From NCBI GenBank assembly GCA_963677605.2, contig CAXXDX010000006.1, positions 620,001 to 684,000 on the forward strand: 64,000 nt of DNA, written 5' to 3'. The position numbers and the translations under genes are program-made. A model generated the notes under the pieces. The model saw only the letters and a program-made list of their open reading frames with translations. It was not told where the DNA came from and did not search any database. Positions 56,893 through 64,000 of the stretch are shown here, in pieces; within the stretch, counting starts at the first letter, position 1, and each line of letters opens with the position of its first letter. The stretch comes from JAGLOK01 sp963677605. GTDB lineage: Bacteria; Bacillota; Clostridia; Christensenellales; UMGS416.

Positions 56893-57840
56893 TTACCTTT
56901 CCAACATTCCCTTTATAATGTCCTCAACATCCTGTTCCCGGAGCTGTAATTCCTCTTTGGGCATTGCATCCAGCAGTTTCTTCTGTTTCTTTGCTGTCCG
57001 CAGGGTGAACTCATTCTGTACATGCAGTTCCATTATCTTTTTGCTCTGTCTGTCTACTGTGGTTTCCAGGTTATCAACTTCTTTTTTCAGGCTGTCCATA
57101 CTTTTCTTGTTCTTGTTAATTTCAGCAGTGAACTTCTGTGCCTGAGGAAACCATTTTTGCAATACCTTTATTGCTTCCGCCTTTTTTCTTGGTGCATTGA
57201 AGCTGCTTATATCATTTATCGCGGTCATAATCTCTTCCTGCTGTCTGTCCAGTCTTTGAGCCTGTTTGAAAAGCCATGGCGGTATATGCTCTCGCTTGAT
57301 TATTATTGCCGATGTTCCGCGCTCAAAGAAGTCCCGTCTTTCTACAAACTTCTGATGAGCTTTATCCTGCCAAATTGAAAGCTTCTTCTGGTTGCCTATT
57401 ATTTCTTTTGCTGATAATCTTCCATCCGATGTAATAGGTGTAAAGCAGATATGCATATGCGGTGTAGATTCATCCATATGCACTGTAGCGGTAAATACAT
57501 TGTCTTTACCCACTTCATCCTGTATGAACTTAACTGCTCTTTCAAAGTACTCTCTGTGTTCTTCTGTGCTCGTTGAAGCGAAGAATTCCGGGGAAGCGGT
57601 AAATAGTACTTCCACCATCTTCACACTGTCCTTGCGTGTTCTGCAGCCTGCTGATTTAATCCTAGTGTTTATCTCCCTGTGGTATGTGTTCTCCGGCTTT
57701 ATGATGTGATAGTTATCTTTTATCCTGTTTACGTCTATGTCTGGATTGCTGGCATATTTTTCCTTCTTGCGTTCGTTATGTGATTCCATTGATGAAATCT
57801 GACCGCCTTTGCGTTTAGCGAATCTCATTATTACATGCAT
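56893..57840 (-). CDS. mobV: MobV (Pre/Mob) relaxase
   Basis: This 315-residue Pre/Mob-type protein has N-terminal SMESHNERKKEKYASNPDID, the family motif I, and HMDESTPHMH at 121-130, the metal-binding motif. The C-terminal half is a coiled coil. It would mobilise the small unit in trans with a helper ICE. Its start shares one base with the RepA-like stop. It is unrelated to the relaxase at 19594. Confidence 0.9.
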   Translation of the reverse strand: MHVIMRFAKRKGGQISSMESHNERKKEKYASNPDIDVNRIKDNYHIIKPENTYHREINTRIKSAGCRTRKDSVKMVEVLFTASPEFFASTSTEEHREYFERAVKFIQDEVGKDNVFTATVHMDESTPHMHICFTPITSDGRLSAKEIIGNQKKLSIWQDKAHQKFVERRDFFERGTSAIIIKREHIPPWLFKQAQRLDRQQEEIMTAINDISSFNAPRKKAEAIKVLQKWFPQAQKFTAEINKNKKSMDSLKKEVDNLETTVDRQSKKIMELHVQNEFTLRTAKKQKKLLDAMPKEELQLREQDVEDIIKGMLER

Positions 57841-58892
57841 TATTTGCCTCCCAATGACAGCTGTGACGGCTGTGACAGTTTATTTGGGTGTAAGGAAGTG
57901 CCGGCATTTTGTTTAGTTAATGTCAACATCCTGCCTTTACTGGTTCTTTGGTATTGATATATGATATTATTCTCCAATAGGAATGTACTGTGATATTGGT
58001 TTATTATCTTGGTAACTGTATTAAAGGGGATTGTTTCATTTTTCATTCTGAAAAGAAGTTCAGTGGCACTGCCTGTCCATGTATCTTTGTCTTCCATGAA
58101 TTTGACAATATCAAACAGTACAGGTGGTGTTTCTTTTCTGATAATATCTTCTTTTTTATCGCAGCCCATGAAGTGCCACATGCAGTTTTCGAACGTAAGC
58201 AGTATTTCCTGATATTCCGTGTCACGGCCGGAGATAATCAGTTTTGCTGAATCGAGAGCTCTTTTATCTTTTACAAGCACATAATTACAATCCGCTCCAC
58301 CTGAAATACCAGTACTGCCGGAAATCATCATCACCGGATCGCTTGCTGCATCTTTACGCAAGTGGTGCACGATAATTAGAGCGATACCATATTTATCAGC
58401 TAAAGATTTCAGTTGTGACACATCGTAATAATCATTGGCATAGGAGTTTGAACTCAGACATAGCCCTCTGACTTTTTGGAATGTATCTATTACAATCAAT
58501 CCTGTATCGGAATAAGTTCTCATAAAACTTTCAATCTGTTCTGTCAGGCCTTCATTTAAAATACTGGCTGCTACTGCAAAATGCAGGCGGTCTGGTGCGT
58601 TGTCTGTTATTTGGAACAGTCTGCTTTGTACTCGGTTTAGTGTATCTTCCAGACATAAATACAGAACTTCACATTTCTGAGTTTCATATTCCCACAGAGG
58701 TTCGCCTTTAGCTACCTGCAGGCACAGGCTGAGCATCAGCCAGCTTTTGCCTATCTTCGGACTGCCTGCTAATATGTGCAGTCCCTGCGGAAGAATATCT
58801 TTCACTATCCAGTTGATTGGTTTCAGCGGTGTTGCAAGCAGTTCATCCGCATCCACTGTGTTGAGTGTCGTCGTCTTGTTAAATATGTTCAT
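57840..58892 (-). CDS. RepA-like AAA ATPase (AAA_25)
   Basis: This 350-residue RecA-fold ATPase has Walker A GSPKIGKSW near 43-51, Walker B GLIVIDTFQK, and IIVHHLRKD. RSF1010 RepA-like helicases have this arrangement, so it may open an origin for replication of the mobilised unit. I chose ATG 58892 with AAAGGAGG. The 3' end encodes SQPSQLSLGGK; that DNA carries the TGTCACAGCCG repeat. Confidence 0.85.
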   Translation of the reverse strand: MNIFNKTTTLNTVDADELLATPLKPINWIVKDILPQGLHILAGSPKIGKSWLMLSLCLQVAKGEPLWEYETQKCEVLYLCLEDTLNRVQSRLFQITDNAPDRLHFAVAASILNEGLTEQIESFMRTYSDTGLIVIDTFQKVRGLCLSSNSYANDYYDVSQLKSLADKYGIALIIVHHLRKDAASDPVMMISGSTGISGGADCNYVLVKDKRALDSAKLIISGRDTEYQEILLTFENCMWHFMGCDKKEDIIRKETPPVLFDIVKFMEDKDTWTGSATELLFRMKNETIPFNTVTKIINQYHSTFLLENNIIYQYQRTSKGRMLTLTKQNAGTSLHPNKLSQPSQLSLGGK

Positions 58893-59329
58893 TGTTCGCC
58901 TCCTTTGTTGTATTTTAAAAGCGCCCCGAAGGACGCTTTCATGACATTTAATCTTTAATTCCCTTAATCCCCAAACAACTGTCATAACTGTCACAGCCGA
59001 CATGGAAGACTAAGAAATTAAAAGTCTATACATTATATAGGACACTTAGAAGGGATTTGTTAAATGAAAAGTGTAAAAAAATATATTTTTTTAAAACAAG
59101 AAACTCTATGCAAGCACAGAGTTTCTTAGTTTTTCGACAAGTTTTTCTAATCTTACGTGTACTGCCGGTTTTGAAATGCCAAGCATTACACCTATTCGAT
59201 CGAGTGTAATTATAACCTTAAGAAGCATTATTTACAGTATTGTTTATATTAATTATTCTCATGATATTATTTGTGTAGCGTGAGTCTTTTTGTTCTGTGC
59301 TATAAAATCATAAAGCCCAATTTCACTGT
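58893..59329. other. 437-base region: repeat motif and sigma-gene remnant
   Basis: There is no full gene. It holds the repeat AACTGTCATAACTGTCACAG and CCGACAT at 58977-59003, a hairpin at 59096-59125 and the C-terminal remnant described separately. The first part is the promoter region of the RepA-like gene. Confidence 0.5.
59106..59228 (-). pseudogene. C-terminal remnant of sigma-70 region 4-like gene
   Basis: This encodes VIITLDRIGVMLGISKPAVH and VRLEKLVEKLRNSVLA, then TAG. It is the HTH end of the protein encoded at 60098-60430. No 5' part is present. DNA from here to 59094 is about 90% like 60022-60110. It is a partial duplicate. An ATG at 59228 is fortuitous. Confidence 0.65.
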
Positions 59330-59878
59330 TTACCAAAGATGGCTAGATTTAGTCTTTGTGAAGGAATAATAAAATTCATCGCCAAAAGTAAACTGCAAAG
59401 CAGCGTGAAAATCGTGATAATTCATTAAAAAATTCTGCCTTGCCTCTTTAATATATTTAATTGAGTATTGTGCAGTTACAGAATTTTTTGCTTCTTTTAT
59501 TTTTTCTTTATAATTAATTATAGAATCTATGCTTGCTATAATATCTAGTACAATAAAATTTAATGTTGTGTAATCTTTGCTCTCTAGTCCAGCATATCCA
59601 TATATATTTGAGTATCTATCTTTATCTTTTAATGTAATAAGTGTATTTTTTATCGTTATTTTCGTTTTTTTCTTATTAGATTTTTTAGATTTGATTAATT
59701 GACATGATTCTTCTATTGGGAGAAATATATCTTTTACAAGAAAAGGGAATATTATATCTAATATTTCTTTTTTATCTATTTCTTCAAGATTTATTTCCTT
59801 AAAAGGATTTATATCCATACTTAGTTTGCCGTTAAAAAAGGCAATGGATTTTTCTTTAATTTTTTCTATATCATTCAT
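59330..59878 (-). CDS. Unknown 182-residue AT-rich gene
   Basis: I do not recognise this protein. It is soluble, acidic at the start (NDIEKIKEKSIAFFNGKL) and helical. It has a Lys-rich patch KSKKSNKKKTKITIKN and ends in YYSFTKTKSSHLW. It lies between two copies of the sigma-like gene end, so it may have entered with the duplication. The ribosome site is weak. Codons are more AT-rich than in its neighbours. Confidence 0.5.
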   Translation of the reverse strand: MNDIEKIKEKSIAFFNGKLSMDINPFKEINLEEIDKKEILDIIFPFLVKDIFLPIEESCQLIKSKKSNKKKTKITIKNTLITLKDKDRYSNIYGYAGLESKDYTTLNFIVLDIIASIDSIINYKEKIKEAKNSVTAQYSIKYIKEARQNFLMNYHDFHAALQFTFGDEFYYSFTKTKSSHLW

Positions 59879-60021
59879 AACTTTTCTCTAAGGTAAGTCG
59901 TAGTAATAAATATACAATTATATAGTATCACATACAATTTATTACTATCAAGCACATATTTTATAATAAATCTTGTAATTAATGCCTTATACAATTGTAC
60001 CAAACAATAACTATCGATTAA

Positions 60022-60054
60022 ACAAGAAACTCTATGCAAGCACAGAGTTTCTTA
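60022..60054 (-). terminator. Hairpin at end of sigma-like gene
   Basis: AAGAAACTCT and AGAGTTTCTT pair around the stop codon of the original frame. TTGTTTAA follows on the minus strand, and TTAGTTTTTT on the plus. A second copy is at 59098-59130. Confidence 0.6.
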
Positions 60055-60097
60055 GTTTTTTGACAAGCTTTCCTAGTCTTATGTGTACTGCCGGTTT

Positions 60098-60430
60098 TTA
60101 AATGCCGAACTTCTCGCCTATGCGATTTAATGTCATTTCATTATAAAACCGATACTGGATGAGTTTCTTTTCATCATCTGTAAGTTCTATTGCCGCTTCC
60201 TGCAGCTTTTCTAAGAAAAGGTTCTTAATCACGTGATATTCGACCGGGGTTGTCATTGCTACATGGAATCCTATAGCTTCTTCCGGATTCAGTATAATAT
60301 GCCTGCGGTCGGAGCGTTGCAGAGCCGCCATTTTCTTTCTGTCACGTTCTAAAAAATCTGCTACCTTTTTTGACACTAGAATATCTTGTCCGTTGTACCT
60401 GATCTGTACAACTGAATTTTCTTCAGCCAT
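60098..60430 (-). pseudogene. Sigma-70 region 4-like protein, C-terminal nonsense
   Basis: The 110-residue frame has an unassigned N-terminal part and a region 4-like HTH (LTDDEKKLIQYRFYNEMTLN, then RIGEKFGI). It ends at TAA (60098-60100) where the duplicate has TCA (Ser). Beyond it, KPAVHIRLGKLVKKLRNSVLA continues in frame. So the natural product was about 132 residues and has lost its recognition helix end. A hairpin hides its ribosome site. Confidence 0.65.
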
Positions 60431-60435
60431 TGTTT

Positions 60436-60456
60436 CCTTTCACTTAATGTGAAAGG
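60436..60456 (-). promoter_or_regulatory. Hairpin that pairs with the ribosome site of sigma-like gene
   Basis: CCTTTCAC (minus-strand 60449-60456) pairs with GTGAAAGG (60436-60443) over eight bases. The AAAGGA site six bases before the ATG is inside the second arm. It may reduce translation until melted or bound. Confidence 0.55.
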
Positions 60457-60627
60457 GTTCATGAGTACGAATTGATTATCACTGTCAAATGGTGATAGAC
60501 GGCTTTCAAGTTTCAAACAGATTTAATATCATAAGATTGTCAAACTCTCTACCGTCAGGATTACATATCATGTAACCCTATCAATTTAAGATTTTATGAA
60601 TTTGATATATTTCTATATCTGTTCTTT

Positions 60628-60657
60628 GCTATAGTACATATGTTCGTGTTTTGTCAA
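60628..60657 (-). promoter_or_regulatory. Candidate promoter of sigma-like gene
   Basis: TTGACA (60652-60657) and TATAGC (60628-60633) are 18 bases apart on the minus strand. This gives a leader of about 190 bases with several partial inverted repeats. The rest of the 60431-60996 gap shows no gene; ATGTACAG occurs twice near 60720 and 60778. Confidence 0.45.
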
Positions 60658-60996
60658 GTATCTCTCGAGCTATCGGGGCTGAATATGAATCTCAAATCAA
60701 AATATTGTGCCATACTGTATGTACAGCACTAAGCCTGAATTGGGGTTTTTTGGCATTTTCTTTTGTGGTAACTATATGTACAGAGCTGAAGTCTTCGCTT
60801 TACATACTGTGTGCACCAAATGGTATATGATGGTAATTTTGCTAGAGTATTTTGACATATTTTTATATTCAAATGTAACCTACAAAACAATGTGCAATTA
60901 ATGACCTAAAAAATGAAAATATTTACATCAAAAAAACTATTCTATGATATAATCAAAAAATGTATAAAAAAATTGCAAATTAATAGGAGTACAGTG

Positions 60997-63300
60997 ATGC
61001 GACTAAACAAAATAATAACCTTTTTAATAATATTAATATTATTTATTACAGGATGCTCTGAACAAGTAGCAAATGAAGAAAAAGAGATAAATGAAAGCCT
61101 AGAGGCTAATAATAAACCAACCATTGAAAGTAAAAATATTGAACCAGAAAACACAGGAAAAAACACAGAAGAAAGTATAGACTTCATAGATCCCCTCGAT
61201 GATATTTATGCAAGCATAAATGATTGGAAAAGCACTTTTTATAATTATACTGAAACTCCTGAAAGTACAGGTAAAACTTATTACATTTCCAATTCAGGAA
61301 ACGATAGCAACGATGGACTAACACCAGAAACAGCATGGGCTACACTGGAAAACACGATAACTTCAGATTTAAACGCTGGAGATGTTGTTCTGCTCGAACG
61401 TGGTGGAGAGTGGAATAATAATGAGCTTCTTAAAAAGAGCACAATATTATGGAAGATGGTTTATCAATTGAAATCCGGAGTTATTTTAGGAGCATACGGT
61501 GAAGGAGATAGGCCAGTTTTACGAGGTGATGAAATAGGTGCAGATAATCCAGAAAACTGGATATTATACGATGAGTCGGAAGAAAAGAAAATATGGGTGT
61601 ACTCTAAAGAATTACTTGATTGCCCTGTTGTCGTTTTTAACGACGGTAATAGTTATGCATATAAAGTATGGCCTCTTTTAAAAGGTGAAGTATATGTAAA
61701 TGAAAAAGGCGAGACATTAGATATAGGTCAAGCATTATATGAAGACTTAACTTTTTGTTCACTAGTGGACACTTCTAATGACCAAACTCTTATTAGAGAG
61801 GGAACCGCTTTAGGAAATTTATATTTACGATGTGATGAAGGTAATCCAGCAGAGGTATTTTATGAAATTGCCATTCCACAGCTGCCAGTAGGAATACATC
61901 TTTTAAAAGACGCAAAAGCAGATGGAATAGAAATTGAATATTTTACTATGAACGGCGTAGGTATGGATAGCTACGGAGGCGGTGAAAATACAGGAATGAC
62001 TCTTTCAAATTGTGAGATTTCCTGGTGCGGTGGGTTGATTGGTGAATACCAAGATTATGGATATCCAGATGGATTGCTGATTGCGTATGCATCTGGTGGC
62101 CCGGTACAAATTTCAGGTACCGATGTGACAGCAACGAATAATTATATTCATGATTCCGCAGTTATGACGTTTATAATATCTTTACATGCTGACGGACCTG
62201 ACAAAATCACTTTTTCTAATATTTTGATTGAAGGCAATCTTATCGAAAGAAGTGGCACAGCACTTCATTGGGCAGATTTAACTACATCGGATAATAAAGG
62301 AGCACAAGGATTTATCTCCAACTTAGAATTTTCAAATAACATAGTTAAAGACACTGGCAGTGGTTGGGTAAAGAAAATTTGTGTTGAAGACACACACATG
62401 TGGATATTTTTATCTTCAATAGAAAGCTATATGGGCGCTAGCAGAAATGATGGTATATACATACAAGATAATACTTTCTTTTTTGCGGAAAGAGATTTGA
62501 TTATATTCAATGCATGGCTTTCTAATTCAGAGAAAAGGGTAGAAAATGATCCGATTTTTTCTGGAAATACTTATATTCAAAAAAGTAATAAACGGTTAGC
62601 TCTATGGAATGCTGAAGCGGTTGAGCTAACGCAAGAAGAAGCAGTAAACAAACTAAAGGATGATACAAGTAAAGTTATTATTGTAGATGATGCCAGCTCT
62701 CTTTCAACTGAAAACAAGAATACTGATTTACAAAGAGCAAAAGAGTTGGGAATCGGAGAATCATTAGGTGATACTCCAATAACATACGCACAGTTTTTAA
62801 ATATTCTAAATAATACAGTACATCTTTGTAATGAGGAACTGGCTGTTGAGTGGCAAAATAAGTTTATAGAAGCACGAACATCAGATCAAGTTTTAACACG
62901 CCAAGAGGGGATGTTACTTTTATATCTTGTTGCAGAAATGTTAGGTTCTGAATACAACAGTTTTAATACTAATTGGCAATTATTAAATGATAAAATGGGC
63001 GCATCCTGTTGGGATGAAATAACTATGGACTACCCCTTAATTAACGGATGGGAACAGCCAGCAAAAATATACTATTCTGATAGAAATAATGATTTTTATA
63101 ATTGTAGCAACCATATGATAGCAGCATACTTTTATTCTTTTGGAAGAGCACATCGAATTTGCAATTGGGGCATTCTAGAAGGAGAGAAGCTATTGTTTGA
63201 TTATGATATTACAAGTAATTCAATGAGATTAAAGGATAATTTAACATCAGATGACGCAATATTATCAGCGTTAAGGCTTTATGAATCTGTAAAAAAATAA
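60997..63300 (+). CDS. Surface lipoprotein with beta-helix features
   Basis: This 767-residue protein has a lipoprotein signal (RLNKIITFLIILILFITG then Cys), a Glu/Asn-rich linker, and a beta-helix-like middle. YYISNSGNDSNDGLTPETAW near the start is a hallmark of right-handed parallel beta-helix enzymes that act on polysaccharides; repeated N-rich turns follow (IEGNLIERSG, LEFSNNIVKDTG). The C-terminus (TRQEGMLLLYLVAEMLG) looks weakly like an SLH segment. ATG 60997 has TAGGAG; the frame from 60913 has no ribosome site. It is one of few plus-strand genes. Confidence 0.75.
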   Translation: MRLNKIITFLIILILFITGCSEQVANEEKEINESLEANNKPTIESKNIEPENTGKNTEESIDFIDPLDDIYASINDWKSTFYNYTETPESTGKTYYISNSGNDSNDGLTPETAWATLENTITSDLNAGDVVLLERGGEWNNNELLKKSTILWKMVYQLKSGVILGAYGEGDRPVLRGDEIGADNPENWILYDESEEKKIWVYSKELLDCPVVVFNDGNSYAYKVWPLLKGEVYVNEKGETLDIGQALYEDLTFCSLVDTSNDQTLIREGTALGNLYLRCDEGNPAEVFYEIAIPQLPVGIHLLKDAKADGIEIEYFTMNGVGMDSYGGGENTGMTLSNCEISWCGGLIGEYQDYGYPDGLLIAYASGGPVQISGTDVTATNNYIHDSAVMTFIISLHADGPDKITFSNILIEGNLIERSGTALHWADLTTSDNKGAQGFISNLEFSNNIVKDTGSGWVKKICVEDTHMWIFLSSIESYMGASRNDGIYIQDNTFFFAERDLIIFNAWLSNSEKRVENDPIFSGNTYIQKSNKRLALWNAEAVELTQEEAVNKLKDDTSKVIIVDDASSLSTENKNTDLQRAKELGIGESLGDTPITYAQFLNILNNTVHLCNEELAVEWQNKFIEARTSDQVLTRQEGMLLLYLVAEMLGSEYNSFNTNWQLLNDKMGASCWDEITMDYPLINGWEQPAKIYYSDRNNDFYNCSNHMIAAYFYSFGRAHRICNWGILEGEKLLFDYDITSNSMRLKDNLTSDDAILSALRLYESVKK

Positions 63301-63397
63301 ATATATCTTTAATGTAACTAATAATTAAAAGTGCTAGTGCATTTATGTTTATTTAATGAAGTTTGACTTAAGGTCTAACTTTCGGGAATTCACTTTT

Positions 63398-63537
63398 TTA
63401 CACCGAAAAGACTAACAGAAAAATGCTTGTCCGGCAGCGGATTTTAATTCGCTGTGGATTAGCATTTTTGCAGCAGATACAGAAGCTAAACATTATTAAT
63501 TTTGATGGATTCTGCTGCTTGTCTTTTATCGGTGTAA
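63398..63537. ncRNA. Three-way-junction-like structured element
   Basis: An outer stem (63398-63412 with 63521-63537, two-base bulge) closes two hairpins. The first is AAAAATGCT/AGCATTTTT (63419-63427 with 63461-63469), with inner pairs TCC/GGA and CAGCG/CGCTG. The second is GCAGCAGA/TCTGCTGC (63470-63477 with 63511-63518). No gene or T-run is visible. It could be an RNA or a DNA structure for recombination or replication. Confidence 0.5.
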
Positions 63538-63630
63538 CACACTAGACTTTGCTTCGCAAAGTCCTGTGTGCTCTTCGAGGCCTGCGGTCAAAACGCCAAA
63601 CATTTTAAGCCTTTCCTGTGCTTAAAACAT
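63538..63630. repeat. Two further stem-loops after the structured element
   Basis: CACAC..GACTTTGC TTC GCAAAGTC..GTGTG forms a 13-pair stem at 63538-63570. TTTTAAGC/GCTTAAAA pairs at 63603-63610 and 63620-63627. Together with the preceding element they make five arms in about 230 bases. Confidence 0.55.
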
Positions 63631-63712
63631 TTGCTTATTTCCCCTTAATAGTCGCTCGTTTATCTCGCTCGAATGACAGCTTAGCCGGATATTTGCTTAC
63701 TGTCCAACTAAC

Positions 63713-63739
63713 TGTCATAGCCGACATAGCTGTCATTAT
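63713..63739 (+). repeat. ACTGTCAYAGCCG repeat, copy near right edge
   Basis: This 27-base stretch (AACTGTCATAGCCGACATAG then CTGTCAT) matches the minus strand of the RepA-like gene end (about 57853-57879) at 24 of 27 positions by eye. It also resembles 58977-59003 upstream of that gene. It may be an iteron or a remnant of a second repA end. Confidence 0.5.
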
Positions 63740-63823
63740 GCATACTGGAAAAACAAAATATTATACTAAATATATATGCTTTTCAGTATTTATTTCATCA
63801 AAAACATTGATGAAAAGACAGGG

Positions 63824-63927
63824 TCATACCATATGGGTGCCTGTCTAATTATGAGGCTTCCGTTGTGGATGACGCTATTGTTATATAATGGTATTTATGC
63901 TATGAATTAGACATAACATGTGGGTGT
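63824..63927. repeat. Phased TGG(G/A)TG motif array, copy B
   Basis: TGGGTG, TGGATG and TGGGTG occur at 63834, 63866 and 63922, with intervals of 32 and 56 bases, as in copy A (32 and 55). GTCATAC is again four bases upstream of the first, and TGACG-TATTG follows the second in both. The first is enclosed by GACAGG/CCTGTC. Confidence 0.6.
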
Positions 63928-64000
63928 CTTTTTATTTTTTGTCAGACCAATATATGCGACTTTAGGCTATTACATAAATTCATTAATAGTACTTCGGATA

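Noticed and set aside
60913..60996. Longer N-terminus of the plus-strand lipoprotein
   Set aside because: No ribosome site precedes 60913, while 60997 has TAGGAG and begins a proper lipoprotein signal.
63398..63630. CRISPR array
   Set aside because: The arms are inverted and unequal; no direct repeats with regular spacers are seen here or elsewhere in the window.
63618..63848. 76-residue plus-strand frame near the right edge
   Set aside because: It runs through stem-loops, the repeat and the phased array, with no ribosome site and no family resemblance.

Overview
The window is AT-rich DNA from a low-GC, anaerobic Firmicute, most likely a member of the Clostridia. The evidence is strong GGAGG-type ribosome sites, a Tn1549/CD1107-like conjugation module, class I hydroxylamine reductase, rubredoxin and CnaB-type surface proteins. 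No species can be named from the sequence. Almost everything is transcribed from the minus strand, and almost everything looks mobile or carried by a mobile element. Layout from left to right: (1) 1-6425, a type I restriction-modification operon hsdM-hsdS-hsdR, with a one-base frameshift in hsdM and an in-frame TGA in hsdS; hsdR runs off the left edge. (2) 6619-31065, the conjugation backbone of an integrative conjugative element (ICE), read from right to left: a very large methylase-helicase broken by a +1 frameshift, a TOPRIM protein, an HTH regulator, SSB, an oriT-like region, MobC, relaxase, PcfB/LtrC-like protein, VirD4, Maff2, VirB6-like, PrgI and VirB4. (3) 9420-15040, a nested Tn554/RIT-like element with three overlapping tyrosine recombinases, a TnpC-like protein and a HEPN-motif passenger. 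It separates the VirB6-like and PrgI genes.

(4) 31098-35176, a nitrosative/redox stress cargo: DUF2703, DsrE-like, Hcp, rubredoxin, cupin, a ferredoxin-like membrane protein and the C-terminal stump of a Crp/Fnr regulator. (5) 35240-45654, eight co-directional signalling genes: one GGDEF protein, four histidine kinases (one with an N-terminal receiver), a CheY-like receiver, an HD-GYP response regulator and a solute-binding lipoprotein with no permease. (6) 46031-54668, accessory ICE genes: DUF3846, a membrane protein, a frameshifted DUF6076, a nine-repeat CnaB surface protein, a ParM/ParR pair and a ParA/ParB pair. (7) 54837-60430, a second mobilisation unit with a large serine recombinase, TnpW, a MobV relaxase, a RepA-like ATPase and a broken sigma-70-region-4-like protein. 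(8) 60997-63300, a plus-strand lipoprotein with beta-helix features. (9) 63301-64000, no convincing gene, but a dense set of nested stem-loops followed by a phased TGGGTG motif array that matches the array beside mobC.

How it fits together: relaxase and MobC would process oriT; VirD4, VirB4, VirB6-like and PrgI would form the coupling protein and transfer channel; SSB, TOPRIM and helicase would handle the transferred DNA; the Par systems would stabilise the excised circle. The cargo links detoxification of NO or hydroxylamine with a c-di-GMP-centred sensory island. Several single-base lesions (hsdM, hsdS, helicase, DUF6076, sigma-like gene) mean either that the element is decaying or that the assembly has errors. 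Read-level evidence would separate these.
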